Part shown: positions 1 through 8,501 of the stretch, piece by piece | How positions within the stretch are numbered: the first letter of the stretch is position 1 | Layout of the letters: the number at the start of each line of letters is the position of its first letter | Source of the DNA: Planctomycetota bacterium | GTDB lineage: Bacteria; Planctomycetota; B15-G4 | Direction: 5' to 3' | DNA length: 64,000 bases | NCBI GenBank assembly: GCA_029259715.1 | Contig: JAJDEP010000004.1 | Span: forward strand, 1-64,000 | The notes under the pieces: generated by a model | Database searches by the model: none | Seen by the model: only the letters and a program-made list of their open reading frames with translations | Told to the model about the DNA's origin: nothing | Made by a program: the position numbers and the translations under genes

Positions 1-121
1 AGGCGGGGGGATGTCGAGGCGAGTTTCCGCAGCGAGCACGGACCCGGGGGGCGGCCCCCTGGGCCGTTCCCCGGGTGCGCGCGCAAGCGAGGACTGCCCG
101 AGCAGCGACATCCCCCCGCCT
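1..121. repeat. 16-bp perfect inverted repeat with nested hairpin
   Basis: Bases 1-16 are the exact reverse complement of bases 106-121. Inside, an 8-bp arm at 42-49 (acccgggg) pairs with 69-76 (ccccgggt). The region lies downstream of trkH, so it could act as a transcription terminator or structured 3' RNA, although there is no T-tract. I see no convincing gene in 1-150. The left arm starts at the first base of the window, so the repeat may extend further left. Confidence 0.6.
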
Positions 122-150
122 GCCGCCCCCGGCCCCTCCGCTCGACCGCC

Positions 151-1611
151 CTACCGCCTCCAGGCGAGTGGCAGCAACAACACGAGCACCGAATAGAACT
201 CGAGCCGCCCCAGCAGCATGGCGAACATGAGCAGCAACTTGCCGCCCACCGGCACGGCGGCGTAGTTGTGCGCAGGCCCGACGTCGCCGAAGCCCGGGCC
301 CATGTTGGAGAGGCACGACAACACAGCGGTGAAGCTGGTCTCGGTGGTCAGCCCCAAGACCATCAGCACCACCGTGAAGGCGATCAGCGCCACCAGGTAG
401 AGGATGAAGTAGCCCACCGTGTGGCGCACCAGCGTCTCGTCCACCGGTCGATTCTGCACCTTCACCACGAAGATGGCGGAGGGCCGCAGCAGCCGGCGCA
501 CCTGGCGCAGGCACTCCTTCCAGATCAGGACCACGCGGATGACCTTGCAGCCGCCGCCGGTCGAACCCGCGCAGGCGCCCACGAACATGGTCAGGATCAA
601 CAGCAGGTGCAGGATCGGCGCCCACAGTGAGTAGTCGGTGTTCACGAAGCCGGTGGACGTGAGCAACGTGACCGTGGTGAAGGCCGCGTTGCGCACCAGC
701 GGCTCGGTGCCCCCCGCGGTGAGGGCCGCGTCTCCCGACATGACGAACACGCAGGCCGCCGTGATCAGCACCGCGAGCAGGGTGTAGACGCGCACCTCGG
801 TGTTGCGCAGCAGGACGGACGTGCGCCCGCGCAGGGCGTTCCACAGCATCACGAAGTTGACGCCCGCGGCGAACATGAAGGCCACCACGATCCACTGGGC
901 CGCGGGGCTGAAGCTGGCCATGGAATCGGCGCGGGTGCCGAAGCCCCCGGTGGAGAGGGTCGCGAAGGTGTGACAGATCGAGTCGAAGGGCGACATGCCC
1001 GCGAACCACAGCGCCACGAACTGCAACGCGGTGAGCAACAGGTAGACGGTCCACAGCAGCTTCGACGTCGACGAGATGCGGGGCAGCAGCTTCTCGCTCT
1101 CGGGGCCGGGCATCTCGGCCTGGAACAGGAAGTTACCGCCCGCCCCCAGCGCCGGCAGCACGGCCACCGACAGGGCGACGATGCCGAGGCCGCCGATCCA
1201 CTGGGTCATGGCGCGCCAGAACAGCAGCGGCTCGCCGAGGGACGCCGGGTCGTTGAGGATCGACGCACCGGTCGTGGTGAAGCCCGAGAGCACCTCGAAG
1301 GCGGCGTCGACCACCGACGGGATGTGGCCGGTGATCAGGAACGGCAAGGCGCCCAGGGCCGTGAACACGATCCACGAGAACGTGACCGTGGCGAAGGCTT
1401 CCCCGAAGCCGAATTCGGCCTGGTCGAAGCGGAAGCTGAGCCGCAGGGCCCAACCGAGGACCAGGCTGATGCCCGCCGTGACCATGAACGCGTGGGCCAC
1501 CGGCGTGCCCAGGCCCCCGTACGCCAGGCACAGCAGGATCGGTGCGCCGAGCAGGTAGGCGAGCAGCATGCACAGCCGCCCGAGCACGTAGAGGACGGCG
1601 CCGACGTTCAC
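151..1611 (-). CDS. trkH: TrkH family potassium uptake protein
   Basis: This is the channel-like membrane subunit of a Trk/Ktr-type K+ uptake system, 486 residues and close to the usual TrkH length. The sequence is hydrophobic throughout and has the four pore-loop segments of the SKT superfamily: TTTGAS near residue 112, STGGFG near 220, TSTGF near 318 and NMGPGFG near 435. Each carries the conserved selectivity-filter glycine. The start is a GTG whose last bases overlap the trkA stop (GTGA), implying translational coupling with the regulatory subunit just upstream. It is the last gene of an aroK, HEAT/TPR, trkA, trkH run. Confidence 0.93.
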   Translation of the reverse strand: MNVGAVLYVLGRLCMLLAYLLGAPILLCLAYGGLGTPVAHAFMVTAGISLVLGWALRLSFRFDQAEFGFGEAFATVTFSWIVFTALGALPFLITGHIPSVVDAAFEVLSGFTTTGASILNDPASLGEPLLFWRAMTQWIGGLGIVALSVAVLPALGAGGNFLFQAEMPGPESEKLLPRISSTSKLLWTVYLLLTALQFVALWFAGMSPFDSICHTFATLSTGGFGTRADSMASFSPAAQWIVVAFMFAAGVNFVMLWNALRGRTSVLLRNTEVRVYTLLAVLITAACVFVMSGDAALTAGGTEPLVRNAAFTTVTLLTSTGFVNTDYSLWAPILHLLLILTMFVGACAGSTGGGCKVIRVVLIWKECLRQVRRLLRPSAIFVVKVQNRPVDETLVRHTVGYFILYLVALIAFTVVLMVLGLTTETSFTAVLSCLSNMGPGFGDVGPAHNYAAVPVGGKLLLMFAMLLGRLEFYSVLVLLLPLAWRR

Positions 1612-3002
1612 GCCTTGTGCGGGCTCTGCTGGATGGTGGTGTCACCGAAGGAGAGGTTGCCCCGCCGGGCGAAGACCCGCTCGATGTTGTCGCGCAGCCC
1701 CGGCAGCACGAAGGCCACGACCACATCGCCCTCCTCCACGCGCGTACCGCCGTGCGGGATGAAGGCCTCGTGCTCGCGCATGATGGCGCCGACGAGCGCG
1801 CCCTGGGGCAGCTTGAGGTCCCGCAACTGCTCACCCACCGCCTTGGCGCCGTGGCGCGCCACCATCTCGACCACCTCGGCCGTGCTGTCACCGATCTTCT
1901 GGACGGTCTGGACCCGACCACCGCGGGCGAAACGCAGCAGCCGGCCCGCCATCGTGAGCCGCGGGTTGATCACGGCGTCGATGTCGAGCCGGTCGAGCAA
2001 GGAAACCAGGTCGGGGTCGGCGGTGACGACGATGTTGCGCTTGGCCCCCCGCTTCTTGGCCAGCAGGGCCAGGATCAGGTTGTGCTCCTCGTTGTCCCCC
2101 GCCGAGATGAAGAAGTCGGTGGACGCCAAGCGGCCCTGGCCGCGGATGTCGGCGTCGTTGGGGGAGCCCCGCAACACGAGGGTCTTGTCGAGTTGCCGCG
2201 CCGCCTGCTCGCAGCGGTCGTGGTCCTCGTCGATGAGGACGACGTTGGTGCGGTCCTGCAATCGCTCGGCCACGCGGATGCCCAGGCGCTCGGCGCCGTA
2301 GATGACGACGCGCTGCACGCGGTCCGTGCCCGAGACGATCTTGCGGAACACCGGCAGCGACTCGAGGGTCATGAGCAGGAAGACCTTGTCGCCCGCCAGC
2401 AGCATGTCCTCGCCGCGCGGGATGATCTGCTGCCCGTCCCGCTGCACCGAAGCCACCAGGAACTGCACGCCGGCGAAGTCCTCCTTGAGGCGCGCGAGCG
2501 GGCGGTCGCACAGGCGGCTCTCGGCGTCGAGGATGAACGAGCGCAGCAGGATCTCGCCCCCCGCGAAGTCGCCCACGTCGATGGAGCCGGGCGCGTCCAC
2601 CAGGGCCACGATGGAATCCACCGCGATCTCGTCGGGGTTGATGAACTTGGTGATGCCGAGCCGCAGCGGGTCCACCAGCGGGTTGTCGTTGGTGAAGTCG
2701 GAGCTGCGCACGCGGGCGAGGGTGCGGCGCACGCCCATGTTGTGGGCCGCCGCGCACGCCAGCATGTTGACCTCGTCGGCGTTGCTCACAGCGATGAACA
2801 GGTCGGCGTCCCGGGTGCCCGCGGCCTCGAGGATGGCGCGCTGCGTGGTGCTGCCCGCGACGACCAGGACGTCGAGACGGTCACGGATGTGGTCGAGCTT
2901 GTCCGGGTCGAGGTCGATCACGGAGATGCCGTGTCCCTCGGCGCCCAGCTCCCGCGCCAGGTGGAAGCCCACCGCGCCTGCTCCCGCGATGACGATCTTC
3001 AC
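1608..3002 (-). CDS. trkA: Trk system potassium transporter, NAD-binding subunit TrkA
   Basis: This is the cytoplasmic gating subunit of the Trk K+ transporter, 464 residues (E. coli TrkA has 458). It contains two tandem RCK units, each a TrkA_N Rossmann fold followed by a TrkA_C domain. The first nucleotide-binding motif is GAGAVGFHLA at residues 7-16, and a second, degenerate one (VIYGAERLGIRVAERL) lies near residue 235. The Asp of VIDLDPDK after the first beta-alpha-beta unit fits NAD(H) binding. The GTG start overlaps the stop of the upstream HEAT/TPR gene (GTGA), and its own stop overlaps the trkH start. Confidence 0.94.
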   Translation of the reverse strand: MKIVIAGAGAVGFHLARELGAEGHGISVIDLDPDKLDHIRDRLDVLVVAGSTTQRAILEAAGTRDADLFIAVSNADEVNMLACAAAHNMGVRRTLARVRSSDFTNDNPLVDPLRLGITKFINPDEIAVDSIVALVDAPGSIDVGDFAGGEILLRSFILDAESRLCDRPLARLKEDFAGVQFLVASVQRDGQQIIPRGEDMLLAGDKVFLLMTLESLPVFRKIVSGTDRVQRVVIYGAERLGIRVAERLQDRTNVVLIDEDHDRCEQAARQLDKTLVLRGSPNDADIRGQGRLASTDFFISAGDNEEHNLILALLAKKRGAKRNIVVTADPDLVSLLDRLDIDAVINPRLTMAGRLLRFARGGRVQTVQKIGDSTAEVVEMVARHGAKAVGEQLRDLKLPQGALVGAIMREHEAFIPHGGTRVEEGDVVVAFVLPGLRDNIERVFARRGNLSFGDTTIQQSPHKA

Positions 3003-5578
3003 CGGTGGCCGTCCCCGTCGTCGTCCGGCGAGCCCACGGTGACATCGGCGGGAGCGCCCTTCGCGCGGTCGGAGCCCGACGACGTGGCCTCACTCCGGCT
3101 CGCGTCGACAGCCGGCGTGCCCCCGTTGGTGGTCATCTTCAGGCGCAGGTCGGCGATGCGGCCGGCGACCCGCTGGCGGGCCTCTGCGTCGGCCTCGGGG
3201 ATGCGCTCGTACAACCGTTCGTAGGTCGCGACGGCCTGCTCCCATTGCCCGAGCCCCTCGAGCAGCCGACCGCGCTCCTCGAGCAGTTCGTTGTTGGACG
3301 GATCGGACTCGATCAGGGTGGCGAGCAGCGGCAGGGCCTCGGCGTAGCGCCCGGCGCCCCGCAGCGTGCGCACGGCGTCCCGTTGAATGCCGGCGCGGCC
3401 CGCGGCGCCCTCCTGGATCAACCCCAGCAATTCGAGGAAGGCGTCGGCGGCGGCGGCGTGGTTGCCCATGACCTCGCTGCACGAGCCGAGCATCTCCAGT
3501 CGATCCCGGGGCGGCGGATGCGGCGCGTCGGCCCGGTGCAGTTCGTTCAGGAGCCGCACCGCCTCCTCGCACTGGTCGGCGTCCCACAGGACCCGGGCCC
3601 GGTTGCCCTTGGCCTCGTTGACGACGAGGCGGTACTCGGGCGCCGCCGAGAAGCGCCGCTCGACCTCCTTGTAGGTCCAGGCGGACAGGGCCAGCGCGCC
3701 CACCTCGCGCAGTTGATCGCCCATGGCGAGCCAGTCCGAGGCGTCGCCGTCGCGGCCGATGGCCGCAACGGCTTCCTGCGAGGGCTCGAGCAGATCGGCG
3801 CCCGCATCGACGACGTCACCCCGGCCGCTGTGACGTTGGCCGTGCAGGCGTCCGACGACGCGCACGCCGTCCGGGAACCCGAGGTCACCGAGCGCCCGCA
3901 TGATCTTGACCAGCACGCTCGGGTCGCTCTCGATCTGGCTGCGCCGTTCGAGCAGCGAGAGCGCGCCGCGCTCGGCGGTCATGCCCAACGACGTCGCCGC
4001 CTCGGCGCGCACGCTCGGGTCGGGGTCGTCGACCAGCTCGGAGAGGCGAGCCAGGATGCGACCGCGCGCGGGCGCGTCGCCCGGCAGGGCCAGCGCCTGG
4101 ATCCCCAGGCCCAGGGCGACGTTGTAGCGGAACAGCTGGTTCTCTTGGCCGAGGGCGATGTCGGCGAGCGCGTCGAGGGCCGCGTCGACGTCGGTGGACG
4201 CGAGCAGCGCCCGCACGGCCGCGGCCCGCACCCGGGGACCGTGTTCGGCCTGCAACCAATGCTGCAACCGGGGGATCACGCCACCGGGCTGATTCTCGGC
4301 CACGGCCTGCAGCACGCTGACGGCCACCTCGGGGCCCACGCTCGGGTCCTGCAACGCGTCCGGATGCGCGCTCCGGTCGGCACGCGCCGCGTCGGCAATG
4401 CGCTGGAGGTAGTCGAGCAGAGGGCGCACCACGTCGGGGCGTCGCCGGACGAGGGAGAGCCCCTGGACCGCCGCCCGCGCCACGTCGGGATGCTCGGACC
4501 GCAGCTCGGCGGCGAGCACGCCCCGCACGGCGTCCTGATTGCGACCGAGCGACCCCAGCGCGGCGACCATGGCCGCTCGCACGTCGGGGTCGGCCTCCGG
4601 CTCGTGTTCGCCCGATCCGTTGGTGCCCGCGGCATGCCGATCGATGCGGGCCAGCAGCACCGGCACCGCCGAGGCGGCTTGCTGCTTGTTGTCGTGATCG
4701 GCGAGACGGCGCGCCGCCTCCAAACGCACTTCGCGGTAGTCGTCGTCGAGTGCCTTGGTCAGGCGACCGACGTCGGTGCCCATGCGCTCGGTGCGCGCGT
4801 CGATGACCTCGATGCGCAGGTGAGCGATGGTGCGTGCGTGTTCGATTTCCTTGGCGGCCACTTGGGCGCGCAGCTCGTTCAGCGCCACCTCCATGAGCTG
4901 GTCGCGCGGCAGGTCGTCGTGGCCTTCCCAGAAGTCGGACCAGAAGCGACCCACCTCGGCGCGGGTCGTGCCCGGCTTCGGCCCCGGCTGCCCGGTCAGG
5001 TGCTGCAACGCCCGGTGGGCGGCCTCCCCGTGCGGGCCGTACAACTGTGTGACCAGGGGACTGACGGCACGCAGGTCGCGGCTGTGTCCCAGGACTTCCA
5101 CCAGGACCAGTCGTTCGGCGTCGGGACGCGCGTCCTCGTCCATCCAATCGATGAAGGCCTCGATCACCCGCGGGTGGGCGCGGCACAGGGTCACCAGATT
5201 TTCCAGGGCGATGGGTCGCACGTCCCCGGGCAGCAGGCCCGCGGCCAGTTGCAGGGTCTCCGGCACCAGCAGGTCCTCGCCCCGCGCACGCAGCGCTTGC
5301 AGCACCCCTTCGATGGAGCTGTGCATCGGGCCCACGAGGACGCCGCGCAGCGCCTCGATGCGGTCGGCGTCGAGCAGGGTCTTGGCGTGGACGGCGAGCA
5401 CGCCGACCTCCGCCGTGCCGGCGGCGAGCTGGCGGCCGGCCTCGTCGAGTTCGGCCGTCGCCGTCGGGCGTCCGCCCTGTCCGACATCCGCCGACTGTCC
5501 CCGCGAGGCCTGGGCCGTGACCGCCGGCGACAGCGCCAACAGCGATCCCAACAGCGGGGCAATGAGCCAATGCGTCAT
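2999..5578 (-). CDS. Secreted HEAT-repeat and TPR protein
   Basis: No specific function is recognised. The chosen ATG at 5578 gives 859 residues starting with a good signal peptide (MTHWLIAPLLGSLLALSP...), so the protein is probably periplasmic or envelope-associated. The first two thirds are tandem HEAT/armadillo-like helical repeats, visible as recurring segments such as DDDYREVRLEAARRLADHD and DDPDPSVRAEAATSLG. The C-terminal third has TPR-like helices (residues ~640-820), followed by a disordered acidic tail. Such solenoids are protein-binding scaffolds. The stop overlaps the trkA start by four bases, so the two are probably co-translated, although a functional link to K+ uptake is unproven. 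The aroK stop lies 55 bp upstream. Confidence 0.8.
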   Translation of the reverse strand: MTHWLIAPLLGSLLALSPAVTAQASRGQSADVGQGGRPTATAELDEAGRQLAAGTAEVGVLAVHAKTLLDADRIEALRGVLVGPMHSSIEGVLQALRARGEDLLVPETLQLAAGLLPGDVRPIALENLVTLCRAHPRVIEAFIDWMDEDARPDAERLVLVEVLGHSRDLRAVSPLVTQLYGPHGEAAHRALQHLTGQPGPKPGTTRAEVGRFWSDFWEGHDDLPRDQLMEVALNELRAQVAAKEIEHARTIAHLRIEVIDARTERMGTDVGRLTKALDDDYREVRLEAARRLADHDNKQQAASAVPVLLARIDRHAAGTNGSGEHEPEADPDVRAAMVAALGSLGRNQDAVRGVLAAELRSEHPDVARAAVQGLSLVRRRPDVVRPLLDYLQRIADAARADRSAHPDALQDPSVGPEVAVSVLQAVAENQPGGVIPRLQHWLQAEHGPRVRAAAVRALLASTDVDAALDALADIALGQENQLFRYNVALGLGIQALALPGDAPARGRILARLSELVDDPDPSVRAEAATSLGMTAERGALSLLERRSQIESDPSVLVKIMRALGDLGFPDGVRVVGRLHGQRHSGRGDVVDAGADLLEPSQEAVAAIGRDGDASDWLAMGDQLREVGALALSAWTYKEVERRFSAAPEYRLVVNEAKGNRARVLWDADQCEEAVRLLNELHRADAPHPPPRDRLEMLGSCSEVMGNHAAAADAFLELLGLIQEGAAGRAGIQRDAVRTLRGAGRYAEALPLLATLIESDPSNNELLEERGRLLEGLGQWEQAVATYERLYERIPEADAEARQRVAGRIADLRLKMTTNGGTPAVDASRSEATSSGSDRAKGAPADVTVGSPDDDGDGHR

Positions 5579-5633
5579 GCGGACTTCCGGCGGAGCTGAG
5601 GGAACCACGGCGCTGCTACGGTCTCAGCGTCCC

Positions 5634-6173
5634 CTACGGTAGTCCCAACGCCTCCAGGATCGAAAGGATAGGGTCGTCGGCGCCGGCCGAAACCTCGATC
5701 TGGGCGACCTTCACGTACAGATCACGCCTTTCCGCGAGGAGCTGGGCCGTCTGTTCGCGCAGGTCCCCCGGTCGCAGCGGTGGACGCGGGCGCCCCCGGG
5801 CGCGTCCCACCAGCAGGTCGACGTCGGCGCTCAGGTACACCACCACGGCGCCCTCGGCGAGGGCTTCGAAGGCGGGGCCGTGCAGCACCGCCCCGCCGCC
5901 GGTGGCGATGACGTGTCCGGTCAGGCCGCACGCCTGCCCGAGCACCTCGGCCTCCCAGGTCCGCAAGCACGCTTCGCCGTCCCGGGCGAGCACCGTATCG
6001 ACGTCGTCCCCGGCGAGGACTGCGAGCGCATCGTCGAGATCGAGGAACGGTCGCCCGAGGCGCCGGGCGAGGGCCCGACCGACGGTGGTCTTGCCGCATC
6101 CGCGCATGCCCACGAGCACGAGGTTGCGGTCGTGGAGGGAGCCGGCAGCCGGCGCATCGCCGTCACGGGTCAT
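5634..6173 (-). CDS. aroK: Shikimate kinase
   Basis: This enzyme phosphorylates shikimate at the 3-hydroxyl using ATP, the fifth step of aromatic amino-acid biosynthesis, in the cytoplasm. At 179 residues it matches the family. The Walker A motif is GMRGCGKTT (residues 22-30). The shikimate-binding DLDD follows at about residue 46, the GGGAV motif is near residue 93, and the arginine-rich LID RARGRPRPPLR is near 130. The ATG at 6173 leaves a 13-residue lead-in before the first strand. Another shikimate-pathway gene, aroDE, lies at 58650-60110. Confidence 0.93.
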   Translation of the reverse strand: MTRDGDAPAAGSLHDRNLVLVGMRGCGKTTVGRALARRLGRPFLDLDDALAVLAGDDVDTVLARDGEACLRTWEAEVLGQACGLTGHVIATGGGAVLHGPAFEALAEGAVVVYLSADVDLLVGRARGRPRPPLRPGDLREQTAQLLAERRDLYVKVAQIEVSAGADDPILSILEALGLP

Positions 6174-6303
6174 GGGTGCCTCCGGGCGCCGGCGAGCGTT
6201 CGCCGACGGCGCCGGCCGGTTTCCGGCGCCCGCCGTCCCGGTCGAGCGGCGACCAACGTCCGGGTCACCGGGTCCGTTGTGAGGAATCGCCGGCAGCGAG
6301 CAA

Positions 6304-6381
6304 TGGTAGTCCCAAGGGGATTCGAACCCCTGTCTGGTGCGTGAGAGGCACCTGTCCTAGACCTGACTAGACGATGGGACC
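6304..6381 (-). tRNA. tRNA-Glu (CTC)
   Basis: The minus strand folds into a complete cloverleaf: a 7-bp acceptor (GGTCCCA with TGGGACT), a 4-bp D stem, an anticodon stem GGTGC/GCACC with loop CTCTCAC (anticodon CTC), and a T arm AGGGG-TTCGAAT-CCCCT. The 3' CCA is encoded. The first acceptor pair would be a G-U wobble (G1-U72). The gene stands alone between aroK and a divergent surface-protein gene. Confidence 0.95.
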
Positions 6382-6402
6382 ATCGGGTCGTGAAGGCGCA
6401 AG

Positions 6403-6431
6403 AGTATGATGAGGAACGCCGCTGAAGTGAA
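6403..6431 (-). promoter_or_regulatory. Candidate sigma-70 promoter of tRNA-Glu
   Basis: On the minus strand, TTCACT (6426-6431) and CATACT (6403-6408) are separated by 17 bp, each matching four of six consensus bases. Transcription would begin some 10-15 bases before the mature tRNA 5' end at 6381. The placement is right, but the boxes are only moderate matches. Confidence 0.45.
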
Positions 6432-6509
6432 GAGGCTACTCTTCCACCGGCTGCCGGCGTTCCCTCGCCCCGCACCCTCTCCCGTACCGATCCGCCGAGC
6501 TCCGTACCC

Positions 6510-8480
6510 ATGAGACGCCCCTCCTCGACCGCCTCTCGCCGCGACCAGGCCGGCCGGGCCGCCCCCTGGCTGATGGTGATCGTCCTGCTGGTCGTCGCCG
6601 TGCTGGCAGGAATCTGGCTGATGGGCGACGAACCGGTCGAGGACACCGACTCGGGCCCCTCCATCACCGAAGGGGAGGACAAGCTCGTCGAGCGCGACCT
6701 GCCGGAGCCGGCGCCCGATCGCGAGCAGCAGCCCGAGCCCGAGCCCGAGCTCACCGGCGGCTCCGTCGTGGGTCAGGTCGTGACCACCGATTACCGCCCC
6801 GTCCAGGGCGCGACCGTCTCGGCGATGCAGGGCACCGCTTCGCTGTTCCCCCAGATGATCCGGGAGCTGCCCTCGTTCGGCGTCCGCGCCCTTTCGGATG
6901 CCGATGGGAATTTCGAGCTGCAGGAGGTCCCGCCGACGGCGGAGCTCATCGTGCGGTTCTCGGGCGGCGAGTTCGCCGTCACCGAGTCGGGTCCCTATTC
7001 GGTGCGATCCGGGGAGATCACCGATCTCGGCACCGTCGTGGTCCCGCCGGGCCTGCGCATCCGCGGCAACGTCAACGACGACCGGGCCCGCCCCATCGAA
7101 GGCGTGAAGGTCGGCCTGATCCAGACCCGACTGACGGGTGACTGGGCCTGGCGTGACGTCAAGCCGTCGACGGTCGTGCTGACCGATTCGGAAGGGCTCT
7201 TCAACATGCCGGGCGTGCGGTCGGGCAAGTACCACATCGTCACCGAGGCCGAGGGCTACGGGAACGGCCTGTGGCAGGGCAACATCGGCCTCGACGGCGA
7301 GACCGAGGCCTGGGTCAGCCTGGTTCTGTACGACGGCATCACTCTCGAGGGCCGGATCATCGGGTCGCCCGGCGCCATCCCGCTCCCGGGCGCGCGGGTG
7401 GTCGCCATGCCCCTGCGCAACGACGGCGGCAACGGCAAGGTCGAGACGGCCACCGATGACGAGGGCACCTATCGTCTCGAGGGGCTCGCCCCGGGCCACT
7501 ACACCATCGGCGCCCAGGCGCCCGGATACCGGCGTCGGGGATTCAACGTCCAGCTCCCCCACGACCGCGACGTGAGCCTGCGCCTGCCGAAGAACGGCTC
7601 ACTCCAGGGTTTCGTCCTGAATGCGGACGGCAAGCCCGCCACCAGCTTCGACATCCAGGCCTACCGCCATTTCCGTGCCCACTTCGATGGCGTCAAGGAG
7701 GGCCCCTTCCAGCGCATCCGGTCGAGCAACGGTGCGTTCAAGATCGACGACCTGCGCGAGGGCATCTACAGCGTCGAGGTCTGGTCGCGCAACCACGCCG
7801 TCACGCAGACCGAGCCAATCTGGGTCGATCAGGGCGAGGAGAAGACCGAGCTGATCGTGCGGCTCGACCGCGGCTCGAGCCTGGCCGGACAGGTGCTGGA
7901 CATCGCGGGCAATGCCGTCCCCGACGCCGTCATCAGCATGAATTTCAACGCCGCCCTCGACGTCGACATCATCACCGCCTCGGCGCCGAAGCAGACCCGC
8001 ATGCTGACGACCCAGACCGGTGAGTTGGGCAAGTTCCTGCTCGAGGGCCTCGTGCCCGACACCTACAAGATCTCCGTCGACCATCCCGAGTACGCCATGT
8101 TCTCCCGGCGCGACGTGATCGTCGCCGCCGGTCAGGAGAACGACATGCCCGAGACGGTGGTGCTCGAACCGGCGGGCAGCATCAGCGGCACGGTCATCGA
8201 CGACGGCGGGCTGCCCCAGGCGGATGCCCGCGTGCGCATCTACGCCGACTGGGGTCTCTCCAAGGAGATCCGCGCCAATGGTCGCGGCGAGTACCGCTTC
8301 GACCGCCTCTCCTCCGGCGACTACCGCATCTCCGCCATTCCCTCCAAGACCGGCGCGGTCAGTCTCAGCACGGTGCTGGAGATGTCGTTCTACGCGATCG
8401 AGACGGGCGACTCGTTGGTGATCAACCTCGCGCCCGGGCAGGACCTGCACCAGAACGTCCTGACCACCCGCTTCGACTGA
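6510..8480 (+). CDS. Membrane-anchored protein with carboxypeptidase-regulatory-like repeats
   Basis: The protein has 656 residues. A single N-terminal membrane segment (residues ~21-40, WLMVIVLLVVAVLAGIWLM) is followed by an acidic, proline-rich linker with a PEPEPE stretch. Then come about seven repeats of the carboxypeptidase regulatory-like (transthyretin-like) beta-sandwich, recognisable by the pattern G.V.......P...A.V (for example GSISGTVIDDGG and SSLAGQVLDIAGNAVPDA). Such domains usually form extracellular adhesive or structural rods. There is no catalytic peptidase domain, so it is not an enzyme of that family. It is divergent from tRNA-Glu and convergent with the epimerase gene 21 bp away. 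Confidence 0.8.
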   Translation: MRRPSSTASRRDQAGRAAPWLMVIVLLVVAVLAGIWLMGDEPVEDTDSGPSITEGEDKLVERDLPEPAPDREQQPEPEPELTGGSVVGQVVTTDYRPVQGATVSAMQGTASLFPQMIRELPSFGVRALSDADGNFELQEVPPTAELIVRFSGGEFAVTESGPYSVRSGEITDLGTVVVPPGLRIRGNVNDDRARPIEGVKVGLIQTRLTGDWAWRDVKPSTVVLTDSEGLFNMPGVRSGKYHIVTEAEGYGNGLWQGNIGLDGETEAWVSLVLYDGITLEGRIIGSPGAIPLPGARVVAMPLRNDGGNGKVETATDDEGTYRLEGLAPGHYTIGAQAPGYRRRGFNVQLPHDRDVSLRLPKNGSLQGFVLNADGKPATSFDIQAYRHFRAHFDGVKEGPFQRIRSSNGAFKIDDLREGIYSVEVWSRNHAVTQTEPIWVDQGEEKTELIVRLDRGSSLAGQVLDIAGNAVPDAVISMNFNAALDVDIITASAPKQTRMLTTQTGELGKFLLEGLVPDTYKISVDHPEYAMFSRRDVIVAAGQENDMPETVVLEPAGSISGTVIDDGGLPQADARVRIYADWGLSKEIRANGRGEYRFDRLSSGDYRISAIPSKTGAVSLSTVLEMSFYAIETGDSLVINLAPGQDLHQNVLTTRFD

Positions 8481-8501
8481 GTCCGGCTCCGGTCCGGCAA
8501 C

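Noticed and set aside
11..196. Short plus-strand frame at the left edge
   Set aside because: It overlaps the inverted repeat and the end of trkH, has biased composition and no ribosome-binding site.
3005..5599. Long plus-strand open frame opposite the HEAT/TPR gene
   Set aside because: The composition is a GC-rich mirror of the true gene, with no domain, no ribosome-binding site and no operon context.
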